Shown: piece after piece, positions 1 through 9,041 of the stretch
Position numbering within the stretch: the stretch's first letter is position 1
Layout: each line of letters opens with the position of its first letter
Origin: Bin5 sp034422415
Lineage (GTDB): Bacteria; Chloroflexota; Anaerolineae; Caldilineales; Caldilineaceae
DNA: 64,000 nt
Assembly: GCA_965202955.1 (NCBI GenBank)
Contig: OZ241871.1
Span: 5,208,001-5,272,000 of the forward strand
Direction: 5' to 3'
The notes under the pieces: generated by a model
Seen by the model: the letters and a program-made list of their open reading frames with translations, nothing else
Told to the model about the DNA's origin: nothing
The model's database searches: none
Made by a program: the position numbers and the translations under genes

Positions 1-1
1 G

Positions 2-1015
2 GCCGCGGTGCACACTGCGGTCGGCGTCATCGACCCCAGCCCCGGCGACGAGATTATCACGACCGCGGTCACCGACATGGGCACGATCATCGGCATTCTT
101 TACCAGAACGCGGTGCCGATTTTCGCCGACATCGACCCCAGGAGCGGCAACCTCGACATCGCCGACGTGGAGGCGAAGATCACGGAACGGACAAAGGCGA
201 TCATCGTCGTTCACGTCTTTGGCAACCCCTGCCCGATGGAGGCCTACGTCGAGCTGGCGCGCAAGTATGACCTCTTCCTGATCGAGGACTGTGCGCAGGC
301 GCAGCTGGCCGAGTACGGCGGGCGTCCGGTCGGCACCTGGGGCGACTTCGGCTGCTACAGCTTCGGCGGCAAGCACATGACGACCGGCGACGGCGGCATG
401 GTGATCAGCAACCGCGACGATTTGGCGCACCGGCTGAAATGGTTCGCTGACAAGGGCAACCCGCGCAGCCCGGTCTACGAGCATTACTACCTGGCACCCA
501 ACTACCGCATGACCGACCTGCAGGGCGCGGTCGGCGTCGCCCAGCTCAAGAAGGTGACCGACGCGGTGCGGCGCAAGCAGTGGGTCGCCAACCATCTGAA
601 CGAAGTCATCGACGGCGAAAAGGGTCTCTCCCTGCAGCCGGTCCTGCCCGAGGCGACGCACTCCTACTGGGTTTACGGGTTCCACGTGGACGCGGCTGAA
701 GTGGGCGCGAACGCGGCCCAGTTTGCCGACGCGTTGCAGGCTGAAGGCGTGCCGGCCAATTCGCCGTACATGGTCTACCCGGTCAATAAGTACCCGGTGA
801 TGGCCCAGCAGCGGGCGTATGGGACGTCCGACTTTTCCTATGCCGGCGAGGAAGCGGCGGCGATCGACTACGGCTCGATATCGCTGCCCAGTTCTGCGAA
901 GTTCCTGGAGACGGCGGTGGTGATGCCGATGAGCCCGTCCTATACCGATCAGGACGCGTCCGACTTCAGCACGGCGATCAAGAAGGTGGCCGACTACTAC
1001 CGGTCGAAACTGTAA
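2..1015 (+). CDS. DegT/DnrJ/EryC1/StrS aminotransferase, 5' end outside window
   Basis: PLP-dependent aminotransferase of the sugar aminotransferase family, which forms amino-sugars on nucleotide sugars. The frame is open to the left edge (codons AA-V-H-T-A before the first possible GTG at 8), and the paralogue at 7707-9005 carries about 75 more N-terminal residues, so the real start lies upstream. Visible family motifs are IEDCAQA, with the Asp that contacts the PLP ring nitrogen, and CYSFGGKHMTTGDGGM, with the PLP-binding Lys. The last third matches the family's small domain. It is followed directly by two amidohydrolase-fold genes on the same strand, probably co-transcribed. The sugar substrate cannot be read from the sequence, and a regulatory role (as in some AHBA-synthase-like members) is possible. 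Confidence 0.9.
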   Translation, partial: AAVHTAVGVIDPSPGDEIITTAVTDMGTIIGILYQNAVPIFADIDPRSGNLDIADVEAKITERTKAIIVVHVFGNPCPMEAYVELARKYDLFLIEDCAQAQLAEYGGRPVGTWGDFGCYSFGGKHMTTGDGGMVISNRDDLAHRLKWFADKGNPRSPVYEHYYLAPNYRMTDLQGAVGVAQLKKVTDAVRRKQWVANHLNEVIDGEKGLSLQPVLPEATHSYWVYGFHVDAAEVGANAAQFADALQAEGVPANSPYMVYPVNKYPVMAQQRAYGTSDFSYAGEEAAAIDYGSISLPSSAKFLETAVVMPMSPSYTDQDASDFSTAIKKVADYYRSKL

Positions 1016-1030
1016 GTGCGGGGCCCGCAT

Positions 1031-1795
1031 ATGACTTCTCAATTCACGTTTGTTCCACGAGTTTCCGTTTTCGATGCCAATGTGCGCGTGGGCGACCTGC
1101 ATTACGAGCCGTCGCCGTGCCGAAACCGGGAGCAGCTGCTGGCCGAGATGGACCGCCACGGGGTCGAAAGGGCGCTGATCTACCACGCCCAAACGGAAGA
1201 GGTGAGCCCGGTTGACGGGAACGGTTTCCTGGAGGAGTGGCTGGGCGAGGACGGCCGCCTCTTCCCGCAGTGGTCGATCACGCCGACGGCCGATTCACTG
1301 GCGCAGGTGCAGGAGTTGCACGGGCAGGGGCGCGTGCGCAGCGTGCGGCTGAACAACACGCGCGTGGCGGGCCTGCCGTTCCGTCCCTGGGTCCACGCGC
1401 CGATGCTGACCTGGCTGAGCGAGAACCGGATACCGCTCTGGATTCCGGTGCCCGACGCCGACCCGGACGAGCTGGTGTCAACGCTGGGCGACTTCCCGGA
1501 GCTTGTAACGGTGCTGGTCGGCGCGCACTATTTGCATGCGCTGTGGGTGCGGCCGCTCATGAATGCGCTGCCCAACGCCTACCTGGAGCTGAGCCGGCTG
1601 GAGCCGCTGGGCGACGTGGAGGCGCACTGCGCGGAGTACGGTGCCGAGCGCTTCGTCTACGGCTCCTGGTATGACCGCTATGCGATGGGAACGATGCTCT
1701 TCTATCTCCACCACACCGATCTGAGCGATGCTGAGCTGGAGCTGGTCTGTGCGGGGAACCTCGAGCGCATCTTACAGGGGGAGGGGGCGGCATGA
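1031..1795 (+). CDS. Amidohydrolase-fold protein lacking metal ligands
   Basis: Predicted 254-residue TIM-barrel protein of the amidohydrolase-2 (COG2159) type. Strand order and spacing resemble the next gene, but the first-strand DxHxH motif is replaced by FDANVRVG and the late GSDxP motif, which normally supplies the catalytic Asp, reads YGSWYD. A metal-dependent hydrolase of the usual kind is therefore unlikely; a structural or regulatory partner of the intact downstream paralogue is a reasonable inference. I chose ATG 1031, which has a weak GGGG upstream; GTG 1016, directly after the previous stop, is the alternative. Its stop overlaps the start of the next gene (ATGA), indicating translational coupling. 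Confidence 0.75.
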   Translation: MTSQFTFVPRVSVFDANVRVGDLHYEPSPCRNREQLLAEMDRHGVERALIYHAQTEEVSPVDGNGFLEEWLGEDGRLFPQWSITPTADSLAQVQELHGQGRVRSVRLNNTRVAGLPFRPWVHAPMLTWLSENRIPLWIPVPDADPDELVSTLGDFPELVTVLVGAHYLHALWVRPLMNALPNAYLELSRLEPLGDVEAHCAEYGAERFVYGSWYDRYAMGTMLFYLHHTDLSDAELELVCAGNLERILQGEGAA

Positions 1796-2541
1796 TCGGA
1801 GACCAGAGGATTATCGACTTTCACGGGCACACGGGCCGCCAGGACGCCTACAACATGATTGACGACCCGGCCACGATCCTGCACGCGATGGACAGGGTCG
1901 GGATCGATGTTGCCTGCCTGTTCAACATCTTCCACCCCGACGGCACGACCGGCAACGACATCACGGCCCGCTTCGTGGCCGCGCACCCGGACCGTTTCGC
2001 CGGTTTCGCCTACGTGTCGCCGACGATGCCGGAGGGCATGGTGGCCGAGCTGACGCGGGCTGTCGACGAGCTGGGCATGGTCGCGATCAAGCTCTACCCG
2101 CCCTATACCAAGTGGGACCTGCACGAGCCGATCTGGCATCCGATCTACGAGTTCGCGGATGAGCGCGGGCTGGCGATCATCTTCCACACGGGCACGGACC
2201 CGCACTCCGATCCCGGACTGCTGGCCGACTGTGCGGCCCAGTTTCCCAATGCCAACTTCGTGGCCGGGCATGCGGGCAACGTCGCCGGGCCGCGCGCGGC
2301 GGCGATCAAGGCGGCGCAGACCTATCCGAACGTCTACCTGGAGACCTGCTCGACCTTTCGCACGCCGGGCGTCATCGAACAGCTGGTGAACGAGGCGGGC
2401 GCGGACCGGGTGCTGTACGGCTCCGACATCGCGCTGATGGACCCGAGGGCGCAGCTGGGCAAGATCATCACGGCAGACATTTCAGAGGAGGCCAAGCGGC
2501 TGGTCTGCGGCGGCAATGCGGCGAGGCTGTTGGGCATCTGA
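1792..2541 (+). CDS. Amidohydrolase family protein (COG2159-like)
   Basis: A 249-residue metal-dependent hydrolase or decarboxylase of the amidohydrolase-2 family. All landmark motifs are present: DFHGH (residues about 9-13) on strand 1, a Lys-containing IKLYPPY segment, IIFHTGTDPH, AGHAGN and LYGSDIA with the catalytic Asp. Members act on lactones, cyclic amides or aromatic acids; the substrate here is unknown. It begins four bases inside the end of the metal-less paralogue, so the two are made together and may form a heteromer. It ends the + strand cluster and faces a - strand sialidase gene about 90 bases away. Confidence 0.85.
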   Translation: MIGDQRIIDFHGHTGRQDAYNMIDDPATILHAMDRVGIDVACLFNIFHPDGTTGNDITARFVAAHPDRFAGFAYVSPTMPEGMVAELTRAVDELGMVAIKLYPPYTKWDLHEPIWHPIYEFADERGLAIIFHTGTDPHSDPGLLADCAAQFPNANFVAGHAGNVAGPRAAAIKAAQTYPNVYLETCSTFRTPGVIEQLVNEAGADRVLYGSDIALMDPRAQLGKIITADISEEAKRLVCGGNAARLLGI

Positions 2542-2634
2542 CAGGCGCGCGTGCGCGGCTAAGTCGGCGCGCTGGGCAGAGAGAATAGTAGAATAGAGAC
2601 AACTGGCGGCGGGCAGTGGGGAGAAGGAACAGGC

Positions 2635-3798
2635 CTACTGCCCGCTGATCGCGTCATCGACCGCTGCGATCAGTTCATCCTCCTTCCAGGCTACCGCGAC
2701 GGCACAGTAGTTGTGGTGGCCGTATAGGGGGTTGCCCTCGCGCTGGTTCGACTCCTTTCGATTGCGCATGTCCGGATTGTAGTAGTACATCGTGATGCCC
2801 TGCCCTGCGGCGGTTACGACGCTGGACGGGTAGCCCAGGTCGGTGGCCCGCGAGTCCTCGACCGTGTAGCCGTAGAGATGGCCGGAAAAAGTGAGCAGGA
2901 GATCGAGCCAGGAGCGGCCGCCGTCGCGGCTGATGCGCCCTTCGACGCGGTAGGGCGGGTTGCGGTTACCGTAGACGAACAGGATGTCGCCGTTGGAGAG
3001 GCGTATCAGGTCGGCGGGGTGCTGGCGCGGCTGCGTGACCGCAACAGGATCTGACCAGGTGCGTCCGCCGTCGCTCGAACGGGTGCTGTGCAGCCCCTGC
3101 GGGCTGTCCGAGCCGCGCAATACGGCCAGGAGGTCGCCGTCGGGCAGCGCAATCAGCGCTGTCTCGTTCCGATTGGACGCGATCAGGGAGACGTCGTTCC
3201 AGGTGCGGCCGTCATCCTGGGAGCGCACGACGTAGGCATTGTCGACCCTCTCGGTGCTCTGCGCACCGCCCCAGGCATGGAAATTGTAAATGGGCGCGAC
3301 CAGCGTGCCGTCCGCAAGCGACACGATCTTGCCGAAGGGAGATCCTGTGGGCAGGGAATCGATGGAGAGGGCGCGCGGCTCCTCCCAGGTGAGGCCGCCG
3401 TCGAATGAGCGGGTGACCATGATTGGGATCGGTTTGCCGCTTGTCGAGTGGAAGCCGCCAACGTAGTTGCCTTCGGCGTCGTAGTTATGCTGTCGGTGGT
3501 AGAGGAGGACGAGCGTGCCTTCCTTTGAGACGCCAAATGCTGCGTTGCGGTCGTCGACGTCGCTGTCTGCTATCAGGTAGGGCTGGCTCCATGTCAGGCC
3601 GCCGTCGAGCGAGCGGATCAACTCCATCCGCCCCTCGAGTCCGAGATGCCCGGCGCCGCCGCGCACCGCGGCCAGCGCCATGCCGTCATCGGTCAGGTCC
3701 ATGACGGGGAAGAGGCCGCCGTTCTGGTAGGCGAGTGTTTCGCGCGTGCCGGGAAGCGCACGGATGTCCAGGCTGCGGGTGGGTGTGGAAACTGTCAC
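2635..3798 (-). CDS. Sialidase-fold (BNR/Asp-box) protein
   Basis: A 387-residue six-bladed beta-propeller of the sialidase superfamily. At least five Asp-boxes (S-x-D-x-G-x-x-W) are visible: SLDGGLTW, SFDGGLTW, SQDDGRTW, SSDGGRTW and SRDGGRSW. No signal peptide is seen, so it is probably cytoplasmic. GTG at 3798 has AGGAG about nine bases upstream. It is the last gene of the nine-gene - strand run starting at 14178 and lies just behind a related sialidase-fold gene. Such proteins are often annotated exo-alpha-sialidase, but the substrate of this group is unproven and the catalytic Arg triad cannot be confirmed by eye. Confidence 0.85.
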   Translation of the reverse strand: MTVSTPTRSLDIRALPGTRETLAYQNGGLFPVMDLTDDGMALAAVRGGAGHLGLEGRMELIRSLDGGLTWSQPYLIADSDVDDRNAAFGVSKEGTLVLLYHRQHNYDAEGNYVGGFHSTSGKPIPIMVTRSFDGGLTWEEPRALSIDSLPTGSPFGKIVSLADGTLVAPIYNFHAWGGAQSTERVDNAYVVRSQDDGRTWNDVSLIASNRNETALIALPDGDLLAVLRGSDSPQGLHSTRSSDGGRTWSDPVAVTQPRQHPADLIRLSNGDILFVYGNRNPPYRVEGRISRDGGRSWLDLLLTFSGHLYGYTVEDSRATDLGYPSSVVTAAGQGITMYYYNPDMRNRKESNQREGNPLYGHHNYCAVAVAWKEDELIAAVDDAISGQ

Positions 3799-3864
3799 AG
3801 ATGTGTCTCCTGTGGTTGGAACGGGACCCGGTCAACGGGGTTAGCGCAGGACCGAGGCCCCGTT

Positions 3865-4989
3865 TCAGGCCTTGAATGTTGCGCGGACCAGCCACACGCT
3901 GTTGGTGTCGTCCATCTCTTCGGGAATGCGGCGCCATCCGTTGGGGACGCGGTCGTACATGTAGAGTAGTGTGTTCTCGTCCACAGCCACGACCTCGGTG
4001 TAGGATGTCGTCTGCTGGCGGGCGAGGTCTTCCGAGTAGATGATCTGTTCGTTTGGCAGGCAGCTGTTGTGGTGAGCGAGGATATCCACCTGCTGCCAGT
4101 TCTGGCCGCTGCCGTCCGCGTTCAGCCAGAGATAGAGGCCGGGGCGGCCGGCGGAGAGCGCGATCGCGCCGTCGGCCATCAGCGCCAGGCTGGGCTGGAC
4201 TGAATAGACGCCGGGCATGGCGACGGCGGGGGTCCAGGTGCGGCCTTCGTCGCTGCTCCAGGTCTGGCCAAGCGGCATGCGGCTCTCGACGCGGAAGACG
4301 CACATGATGCGTCCGTCGGGCATGCGGCAGATGGCAGACTCGCTCGGTCCGCCGTCGCCCGGCACGGGGCAGGCTGCGTCGGCGACGACGGAACGCACGG
4401 CCCAGTTGATGCCATCCCTTGACTCGACGGCCACAATCGAATCGCGTTCGTCGCCTTCGAATTTTCCGTAAATTGTCGCCAGGTAGGTGCCGTCATCCAG
4501 CCACAGGGTCTGGCCGTTGAAGGTGAAGGTCACGACATCGAGGCCGGACTGGATGGAGGGGATGGGCGCCGGCATCCCTGTGACCTGGACGCCGCTGGCG
4601 ACGTAGTCGAAGACGCGCTGGCCGGCGGGAAAGTGGTTGTGCGGCGCGCCGATGCCGTGCGGGCGGGGGCGGAGCTGGTAGGGCAGCAGGATGCTGTCGC
4701 CGTCGTGCAGGTGAAGGAGCGTCTGGCCGCCGTCGCAGCAGACGCGCGGCTCGCTCCAGTTCAGGCCGCCGTCCTGCGACCATGTGACCAGGTAGGGGAC
4801 GCCGGACAGGTGGATGTCGGGCAGCGGCGAAATCGTGGACAGGAGGTCGCCGTTGGGCATCAGCCAGAGGTTGGGGAACCAGAAGTAGCCTCTGCGGCGA
4901 CCGACCAGTACGGGTTCGGACAGTGTGACGTTCAGGCCTTCCAACGCGACTGTTGCGGCGTCTGACCACGCGGTTGCTCGATCGGGCAT
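3865..4989 (-). CDS. Sialidase-fold (BNR) protein
   Basis: A 374-residue propeller related to, but clearly diverged from, its downstream neighbour. Asp-box-like repeats include SQDGGLNW, SRDGINW and SSDEGRTW. No secretion signal is visible. ATG 4989 is preceded by GAGGAA at good spacing. It belongs to the operon that also encodes a peptide-type importer, so a role in processing an imported glycan-like compound is inferred. Hydrolytic specificity cannot be assigned. Confidence 0.85.
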   Translation of the reverse strand: MPDRATAWSDAATVALEGLNVTLSEPVLVGRRRGYFWFPNLWLMPNGDLLSTISPLPDIHLSGVPYLVTWSQDGGLNWSEPRVCCDGGQTLLHLHDGDSILLPYQLRPRPHGIGAPHNHFPAGQRVFDYVASGVQVTGMPAPIPSIQSGLDVVTFTFNGQTLWLDDGTYLATIYGKFEGDERDSIVAVESRDGINWAVRSVVADAACPVPGDGGPSESAICRMPDGRIMCVFRVESRMPLGQTWSSDEGRTWTPAVAMPGVYSVQPSLALMADGAIALSAGRPGLYLWLNADGSGQNWQQVDILAHHNSCLPNEQIIYSEDLARQQTTSYTEVVAVDENTLLYMYDRVPNGWRRIPEEMDDTNSVWLVRATFKA

Positions 4990-5034
4990 AGTTGTTTCCT
5001 CGTGAGGCGAAGGGGTTCAGTTCTGCAAATGACC

Positions 5035-6825
5035 TCAGCCGGTTGGCAATCTGATTTCGCCTTCGCCGCCGAGGTCTGCCGTGATTTGGGCGAAGCGATG
5101 GCCGTAGCGCTCCACAGTGCCGGCCGGCACTGTATTGCCGTCCAGCAGGATTTCGGACGGCGCGTTGCCGTTTTGCGGGAGCAGGAAGAGCAGTGTGGCT
5201 TCACTGAGCGTGTCGCCGGCATCGATCGTATAGGTGCTTTCCGGCTGCGCTGAGTTGCCATTCGTGCTCGTGATGGCGAGGCGGCGGCGGGCGCGTTCCC
5301 ACGCGTTGATCTCTTCGCTTGTCCACCACTCCATGCCAAGGCTGCGCGCGTAGGCCACCGTCTCGCGGATGGAGCGCTCGCACTCCGGGTCTTCGAGATG
5401 GGATGGATGGTAGAGGGCATGGGCGACGCCGTAGGCGGCGTGGCACTGGTCGACGAGTGGCCGCATGAAGCCGTGGGGACAGACGACGGTAAAGTCCTGA
5501 GAGAGGAAGCAGAAGGCCAGGACGTCGATGAACTCGCCGCCAGGCCGGTCGTCCTCCATCGGCAGCCAGGGGTGGGATGTGCCGAAGGTGAAGCCCCGGT
5601 CCCCGCGCGACTGTTCAATCTGGATGCCCTTGGCCTGGCACCAGTGGTAGAACTCGAGGCGGCCCTGCCAGGCGAGGCCGTGGTTCTTGTTGGAGACGAT
5701 GTGGGAGAGACCGGTGTCGTAGCAGAGCGCGTCGTACTGCCAGTCGAAGTCCATCTGGCTCCAGCGGCGGTCTTCGCGCAGGGGCGCGTTGCCGGTGGCG
5801 TAGTGGAGGGCGATCTCGGAGGTGGACTGGATGAGGGTGTCGTAGAATTCGGGGCGGTAGCCGGGCACGGGCATCGTACACCAGGTCGAAGGGACGCCGA
5901 GTTCCTGCAGTAGGTCGAAGAGAGTCCAGCCGAGGTTTATGCGGTTGCCGTCGGAGTCGTGGGACATGTGGGCTATGGAAGCGAGCCCGCGGGGCCAGTA
6001 CCAGAGGACGGGCAGGGTCTCGCCGGCGCTGCTGAGCAGGTGAAAGATAGCGCGCAGCAGCAGCTCGCGCAGGATGTCCGCCATCGGCGCCAGCAGCACG
6101 CGGCGGTTGTATTGGGTCCTGCCCTCCTCATCGGACTCGGCGCCCGAATAGTAGAGATCGTCGATATCGTCGATCTGGATGAGGTCGCCGTCCCTGTCCG
6201 GGTCGAGGATGGAGGCGGAGGGCGCCCCTGCCGACTCGCGCGGCGGTAGCGGTTTGACCGTCTTCCCCTGGTGGATGTGGAGTACGGAAGTGATCAGGTC
6301 GGGGGCGAAGAGCAGGGTGCGGCCGCGGCCAGTGCTATGGGCCACGACTGCATCGAGCGCGGCCCCTACGGACTGCGGGGCCGGTTGCAAAGGTTCGACC
6401 TGGGCAAGCGCGGTCCCGCGGGTGGCTGATACGCGGCTGCCGCCGAAGACATGAGTCTCCCGGCCTAGGCCGCCGGTGACCGGGTGGGGCGCGGGCGGCG
6501 GTTGCAGGTAGCCGTCTTCGAGGATGCCGTTGGTGCGGACGCCGAAGAGATCGTCCATCCCAGAGGCGCCCGCGATCCCGATCAGGTTGCCGCCTTTGCG
6601 GACATATTCGGCCGCGCCCTCTTCCTGTTCGGCGTTCAGGTCAAGGTCCTGCGCCAGGATGATCAACGGCGGATGGAGAGAGCTGTCGGTCAAGGCCTGC
6701 GGCGGCAGCAGGGAGAAGGGGATGCCGGCGTGGCGCAGGATCTCGCCGACGTAGGGGGAGGCGTAGGCGGGCAGTTGGCCGTTTCCCTTGCGAGGCTGTT
6801 CCGGATTGACTATGACTCCGATCAT
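5035..6825 (-). CDS. Two-domain protein: amidotransferase-like plus polysaccharide-deacetylase-like
   Basis: A 596-residue protein that I do not recognise as one named family. Residues 1-200 resemble a class-I glutamine amidotransferase/ThuA-like Rossmann domain, as seen in large sugar hydrolases (YVRKGGNLIGI and a central strand-helix pattern). Residues about 265-510 look like a NodB-type deacetylase barrel, with SHDSDGN near the first strand and a later CPHGF. A short beta-rich C-terminal stretch (about 530-596) follows. ATG 6825 has AAAGGAG upstream. It sits between SUMF1-domain and sialidase-fold genes, so it probably modifies or hydrolyses the same glycan-like substrate. The boundaries and the deacetylase assignment are tentative. 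Confidence 0.6.
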   Translation of the reverse strand: MIGVIVNPEQPRKGNGQLPAYASPYVGEILRHAGIPFSLLPPQALTDSSLHPPLIILAQDLDLNAEQEEGAAEYVRKGGNLIGIAGASGMDDLFGVRTNGILEDGYLQPPPAPHPVTGGLGRETHVFGGSRVSATRGTALAQVEPLQPAPQSVGAALDAVVAHSTGRGRTLLFAPDLITSVLHIHQGKTVKPLPPRESAGAPSASILDPDRDGDLIQIDDIDDLYYSGAESDEEGRTQYNRRVLLAPMADILRELLLRAIFHLLSSAGETLPVLWYWPRGLASIAHMSHDSDGNRINLGWTLFDLLQELGVPSTWCTMPVPGYRPEFYDTLIQSTSEIALHYATGNAPLREDRRWSQMDFDWQYDALCYDTGLSHIVSNKNHGLAWQGRLEFYHWCQAKGIQIEQSRGDRGFTFGTSHPWLPMEDDRPGGEFIDVLAFCFLSQDFTVVCPHGFMRPLVDQCHAAYGVAHALYHPSHLEDPECERSIRETVAYARSLGMEWWTSEEINAWERARRRLAITSTNGNSAQPESTYTIDAGDTLSEATLLFLLPQNGNAPSEILLDGNTVPAGTVERYGHRFAQITADLGGEGEIRLPTG

Positions 6826-6933
6826 TTGGTCTGTCTCCTTTCTCGCCGCGGCACCGGCAGCGGCACGTGGCCGGCCTCGGAGTCGAGGAGGCCATGGTCC
6901 GAGCCGAGGAAGGGCTGCGGCCAGGCGCGGGAA

Positions 6934-7695
6934 TCAGGCATCGCGGGCGCAGCGGAAGCCGATGTGACGGCGGCGCATCTGCGGGAAGCGGTCGAAACGG
7001 GAGGCGCAGCGGGCGCGGTCGGCGATGCTGTACCAGGAGCCGCCGCGCAGGACGCGATGTGCGTCATAGTGGACGACCGGCTTGGTGCAGAGCGGATTGG
7101 CGGTCGGACCGTGGAGGTAGTAGTCGGGCGAGTAGCGGTCCTGGCACCATTCCCAGACGTTGCCGACCGTGTCGCAGACGCCGTAGGGGCTGACGTTGCC
7201 GGCGTCGGTGTACCGGTCGACCGGCGTCGGGCGGCCGACGCCCGATTCGCGCGTATTGGCCCGTTCCGGTTTCCAAGTGTTGCCCCAGGGCCAGTGGCGG
7301 CCGTCGGCGCCGCGGGCGGCCTTTTCCCATTCGGCTTCGGTTGGCAGGCGCAGGCCGGCCCAGGCGGCGTAGGCCTCGGCGTCCCAGTGGGTGATGCCGA
7401 CGACCGGCTGGCTGGAGCCGGTGAAGCGGGGGTCGTCCCAGCAGGAGGGAGGACGCGTGTTGGTCTCCTCCAGAAAGCGGGTGTACTGGGCGACGGTGAC
7501 GGGAAACTGGCCGATGTAGTAGGCGTCCAGGTGGATGGAGCGTTGCGGGCACTCGTCATGAAAGCGGGTGACGCGCCAGCCGTGTTCCTGAGCAATCGAT
7601 TTTGCAGCGGCGCCGTCCGTCCCCATGAGGAACTCGCCGGCGGGAACTGGTATCAGCGTCGAGCCGTCCTGGTTGTCGAGTCTTTCCAGTGCCAC
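6934..7695 (-). CDS. SUMF1/formylglycine-generating-enzyme-fold protein
   Basis: A 253-residue FGE-sulfatase (SUMF1/C-type-lectin-like) domain. Typical landmarks are IPVPAGEFLMG, LRLPTEAEWEKAARG, VGNVWEWCQD and RVLRGGSW. True formylglycine-generating enzymes have two active-site cysteines after GGSW/F (LCHxSYC); here the first is replaced (GGSWYSIADRARC) and only the second Cys is present. No sulfatase gene is in the window. A sulfatase-activating function is therefore doubtful, and a ligand-binding or other oxidase role is as likely. The start is GTG 7695, with AAAGGA eight bases upstream; the same frame stays open far upstream, but that part is antisense shadow of the DegT gene. Confidence 0.85.
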   Translation of the reverse strand: MALERLDNQDGSTLIPVPAGEFLMGTDGAAAKSIAQEHGWRVTRFHDECPQRSIHLDAYYIGQFPVTVAQYTRFLEETNTRPPSCWDDPRFTGSSQPVVGITHWDAEAYAAWAGLRLPTEAEWEKAARGADGRHWPWGNTWKPERANTRESGVGRPTPVDRYTDAGNVSPYGVCDTVGNVWEWCQDRYSPDYYLHGPTANPLCTKPVVHYDAHRVLRGGSWYSIADRARCASRFDRFPQMRRRHIGFRCARDA

Positions 7696-7706
7696 GTTGC
7701 TTTCCT

Positions 7707-9005
7707 TTAGCTGCGATTCGCTGCCCGCTCGGCGTAGTGCAGCGCGACCTTGCGCATGGCGGCGGCGATGTCCTTGGCATCCTGTTCGGTGTAGGAGTTG
7801 CGGAAGAGGATGAAGCCGGTGCGGGGCAGGACGCGCTCGGTGTGGGGAAGACGGAGCGCGTTGTAGTCGATGCGGCGGTTGCCCTGTTCGTCGACGAAGG
7901 GGTAGCGGGACTCGCCGTAGGTGTCTTCGTCGGCGAAGATCGGGTACTTGTAGAGCGGGCGGCCCTGGATGTAGGGGCCGTGGCAGTCGGGGATGCCCTC
8001 GGCCCTGACCGCCTCGGTGAACTCTTCGGAGGAGATGCCGGCCTCGGCTTCGTCGACGGTGTAGGCGTAGGTGTAGTATGCGCTGCGGTCTGCCGGGTGC
8101 ACCTTCTGGATTTTGAAGCCGGGCAGCTGGGGCACGACCTCGTCGAGGATGGCGGCGGTGCGGCGGCGCACGCGGGTGGCCTCCTCCCAGCGGTCGAACT
8201 GGGCGAGGCCGACGGCGGCGTGCAGGTCGGTCATGGGGTGAAAGTCGCCGAGGAAGGCGTATCCCTGTCTGCCGCCGCGGCGGAAGGAGGTCGGCGCGAG
8301 CGAGCTGCGCAGGGCGCTGTCCATCTCGGAGCCTTTGCGCGAGAAGCCCATGGCGCGGCGGGCCAGCGCTTCGTCGTTGGTGATGATCATGCCGCCCTGG
8401 TCGGTGGTCAGGGTCTTGCCGCCGAGCGAGAAGCAGCCGATGTCGCCGATCATGCCGACCAGTTGGCCGCGATACTCGGCGAGGTGGGCCTGGGAGCAGT
8501 CCTCGATCACGGGCAGGTTGTGGGCGCGCGCGATTTCGAGGATCGGGCCCATGTCGCAGGGGTTGCCGCAGAGATGGACGGCGAGGATGGCCCGCGTCCG
8601 GTCCGTGATGCGGCGCTCGATGTCGGCCGGATCGGTGTTCAGGGTCTCCGGGTCCCAGTCGGCGAAGACGGGGATGGCGTTGTGCAGCAAGATGCCCAGA
8701 ACCGAGCCAATGTCGGTTGTCGGCGTGGTGATGATTTCGTCGCCGGGGTCGGGGTTGACGGCGGCGACGGCGGCGTGGATTGAGCCGGTGCCGGTGCTGG
8801 TGGCGACGGCGTACTGTGCGCCGTGGCGCGTGGCGAATGCGTCGGCGAAGGCGCGCACTTTGAAGCCGGAGCGCCAGCCGTCGGTGGCGTTGTCCATGAC
8901 CTCCATCAGATGGCGCCGCTCCTCGTCGCCGAAGATCCACTTGGGGCCAAAGGGTGTGCTGCGCAGCGGTGCGCCGCCGTCGATTGCGATCTGTTCGGCT
9001 GTCAT
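7707..9005 (-). CDS. DegT/DnrJ/EryC1/StrS family aminotransferase
   Basis: A full-length 432-residue PLP enzyme, a paralogue of the truncated gene at the left edge. The TSTGTGSIHAA loop (about 69-79) binds cofactor phosphate, D169 in IEDC contacts the pyridine nitrogen and K197 in SLGGKTLTTDQGG is the PLP Lys. The family normally transaminates nucleotide-linked keto-sugars. It lies 11 bases upstream of the SUMF1-domain gene in the nine-gene run. ATG 9005 has AAAGGAA upstream. Its presence suggests the cluster makes or converts an amino-sugar-like compound. Confidence 0.92.
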   Translation of the reverse strand: MTAEQIAIDGGAPLRSTPFGPKWIFGDEERRHLMEVMDNATDGWRSGFKVRAFADAFATRHGAQYAVATSTGTGSIHAAVAAVNPDPGDEIITTPTTDIGSVLGILLHNAIPVFADWDPETLNTDPADIERRITDRTRAILAVHLCGNPCDMGPILEIARAHNLPVIEDCSQAHLAEYRGQLVGMIGDIGCFSLGGKTLTTDQGGMIITNDEALARRAMGFSRKGSEMDSALRSSLAPTSFRRGGRQGYAFLGDFHPMTDLHAAVGLAQFDRWEEATRVRRRTAAILDEVVPQLPGFKIQKVHPADRSAYYTYAYTVDEAEAGISSEEFTEAVRAEGIPDCHGPYIQGRPLYKYPIFADEDTYGESRYPFVDEQGNRRIDYNALRLPHTERVLPRTGFILFRNSYTEQDAKDIAAAMRKVALHYAERAANRS

Positions 9006-9041
9006 TGCTGCTTCCTTTCCCGTCTATGAGCGGGGCTGCGT

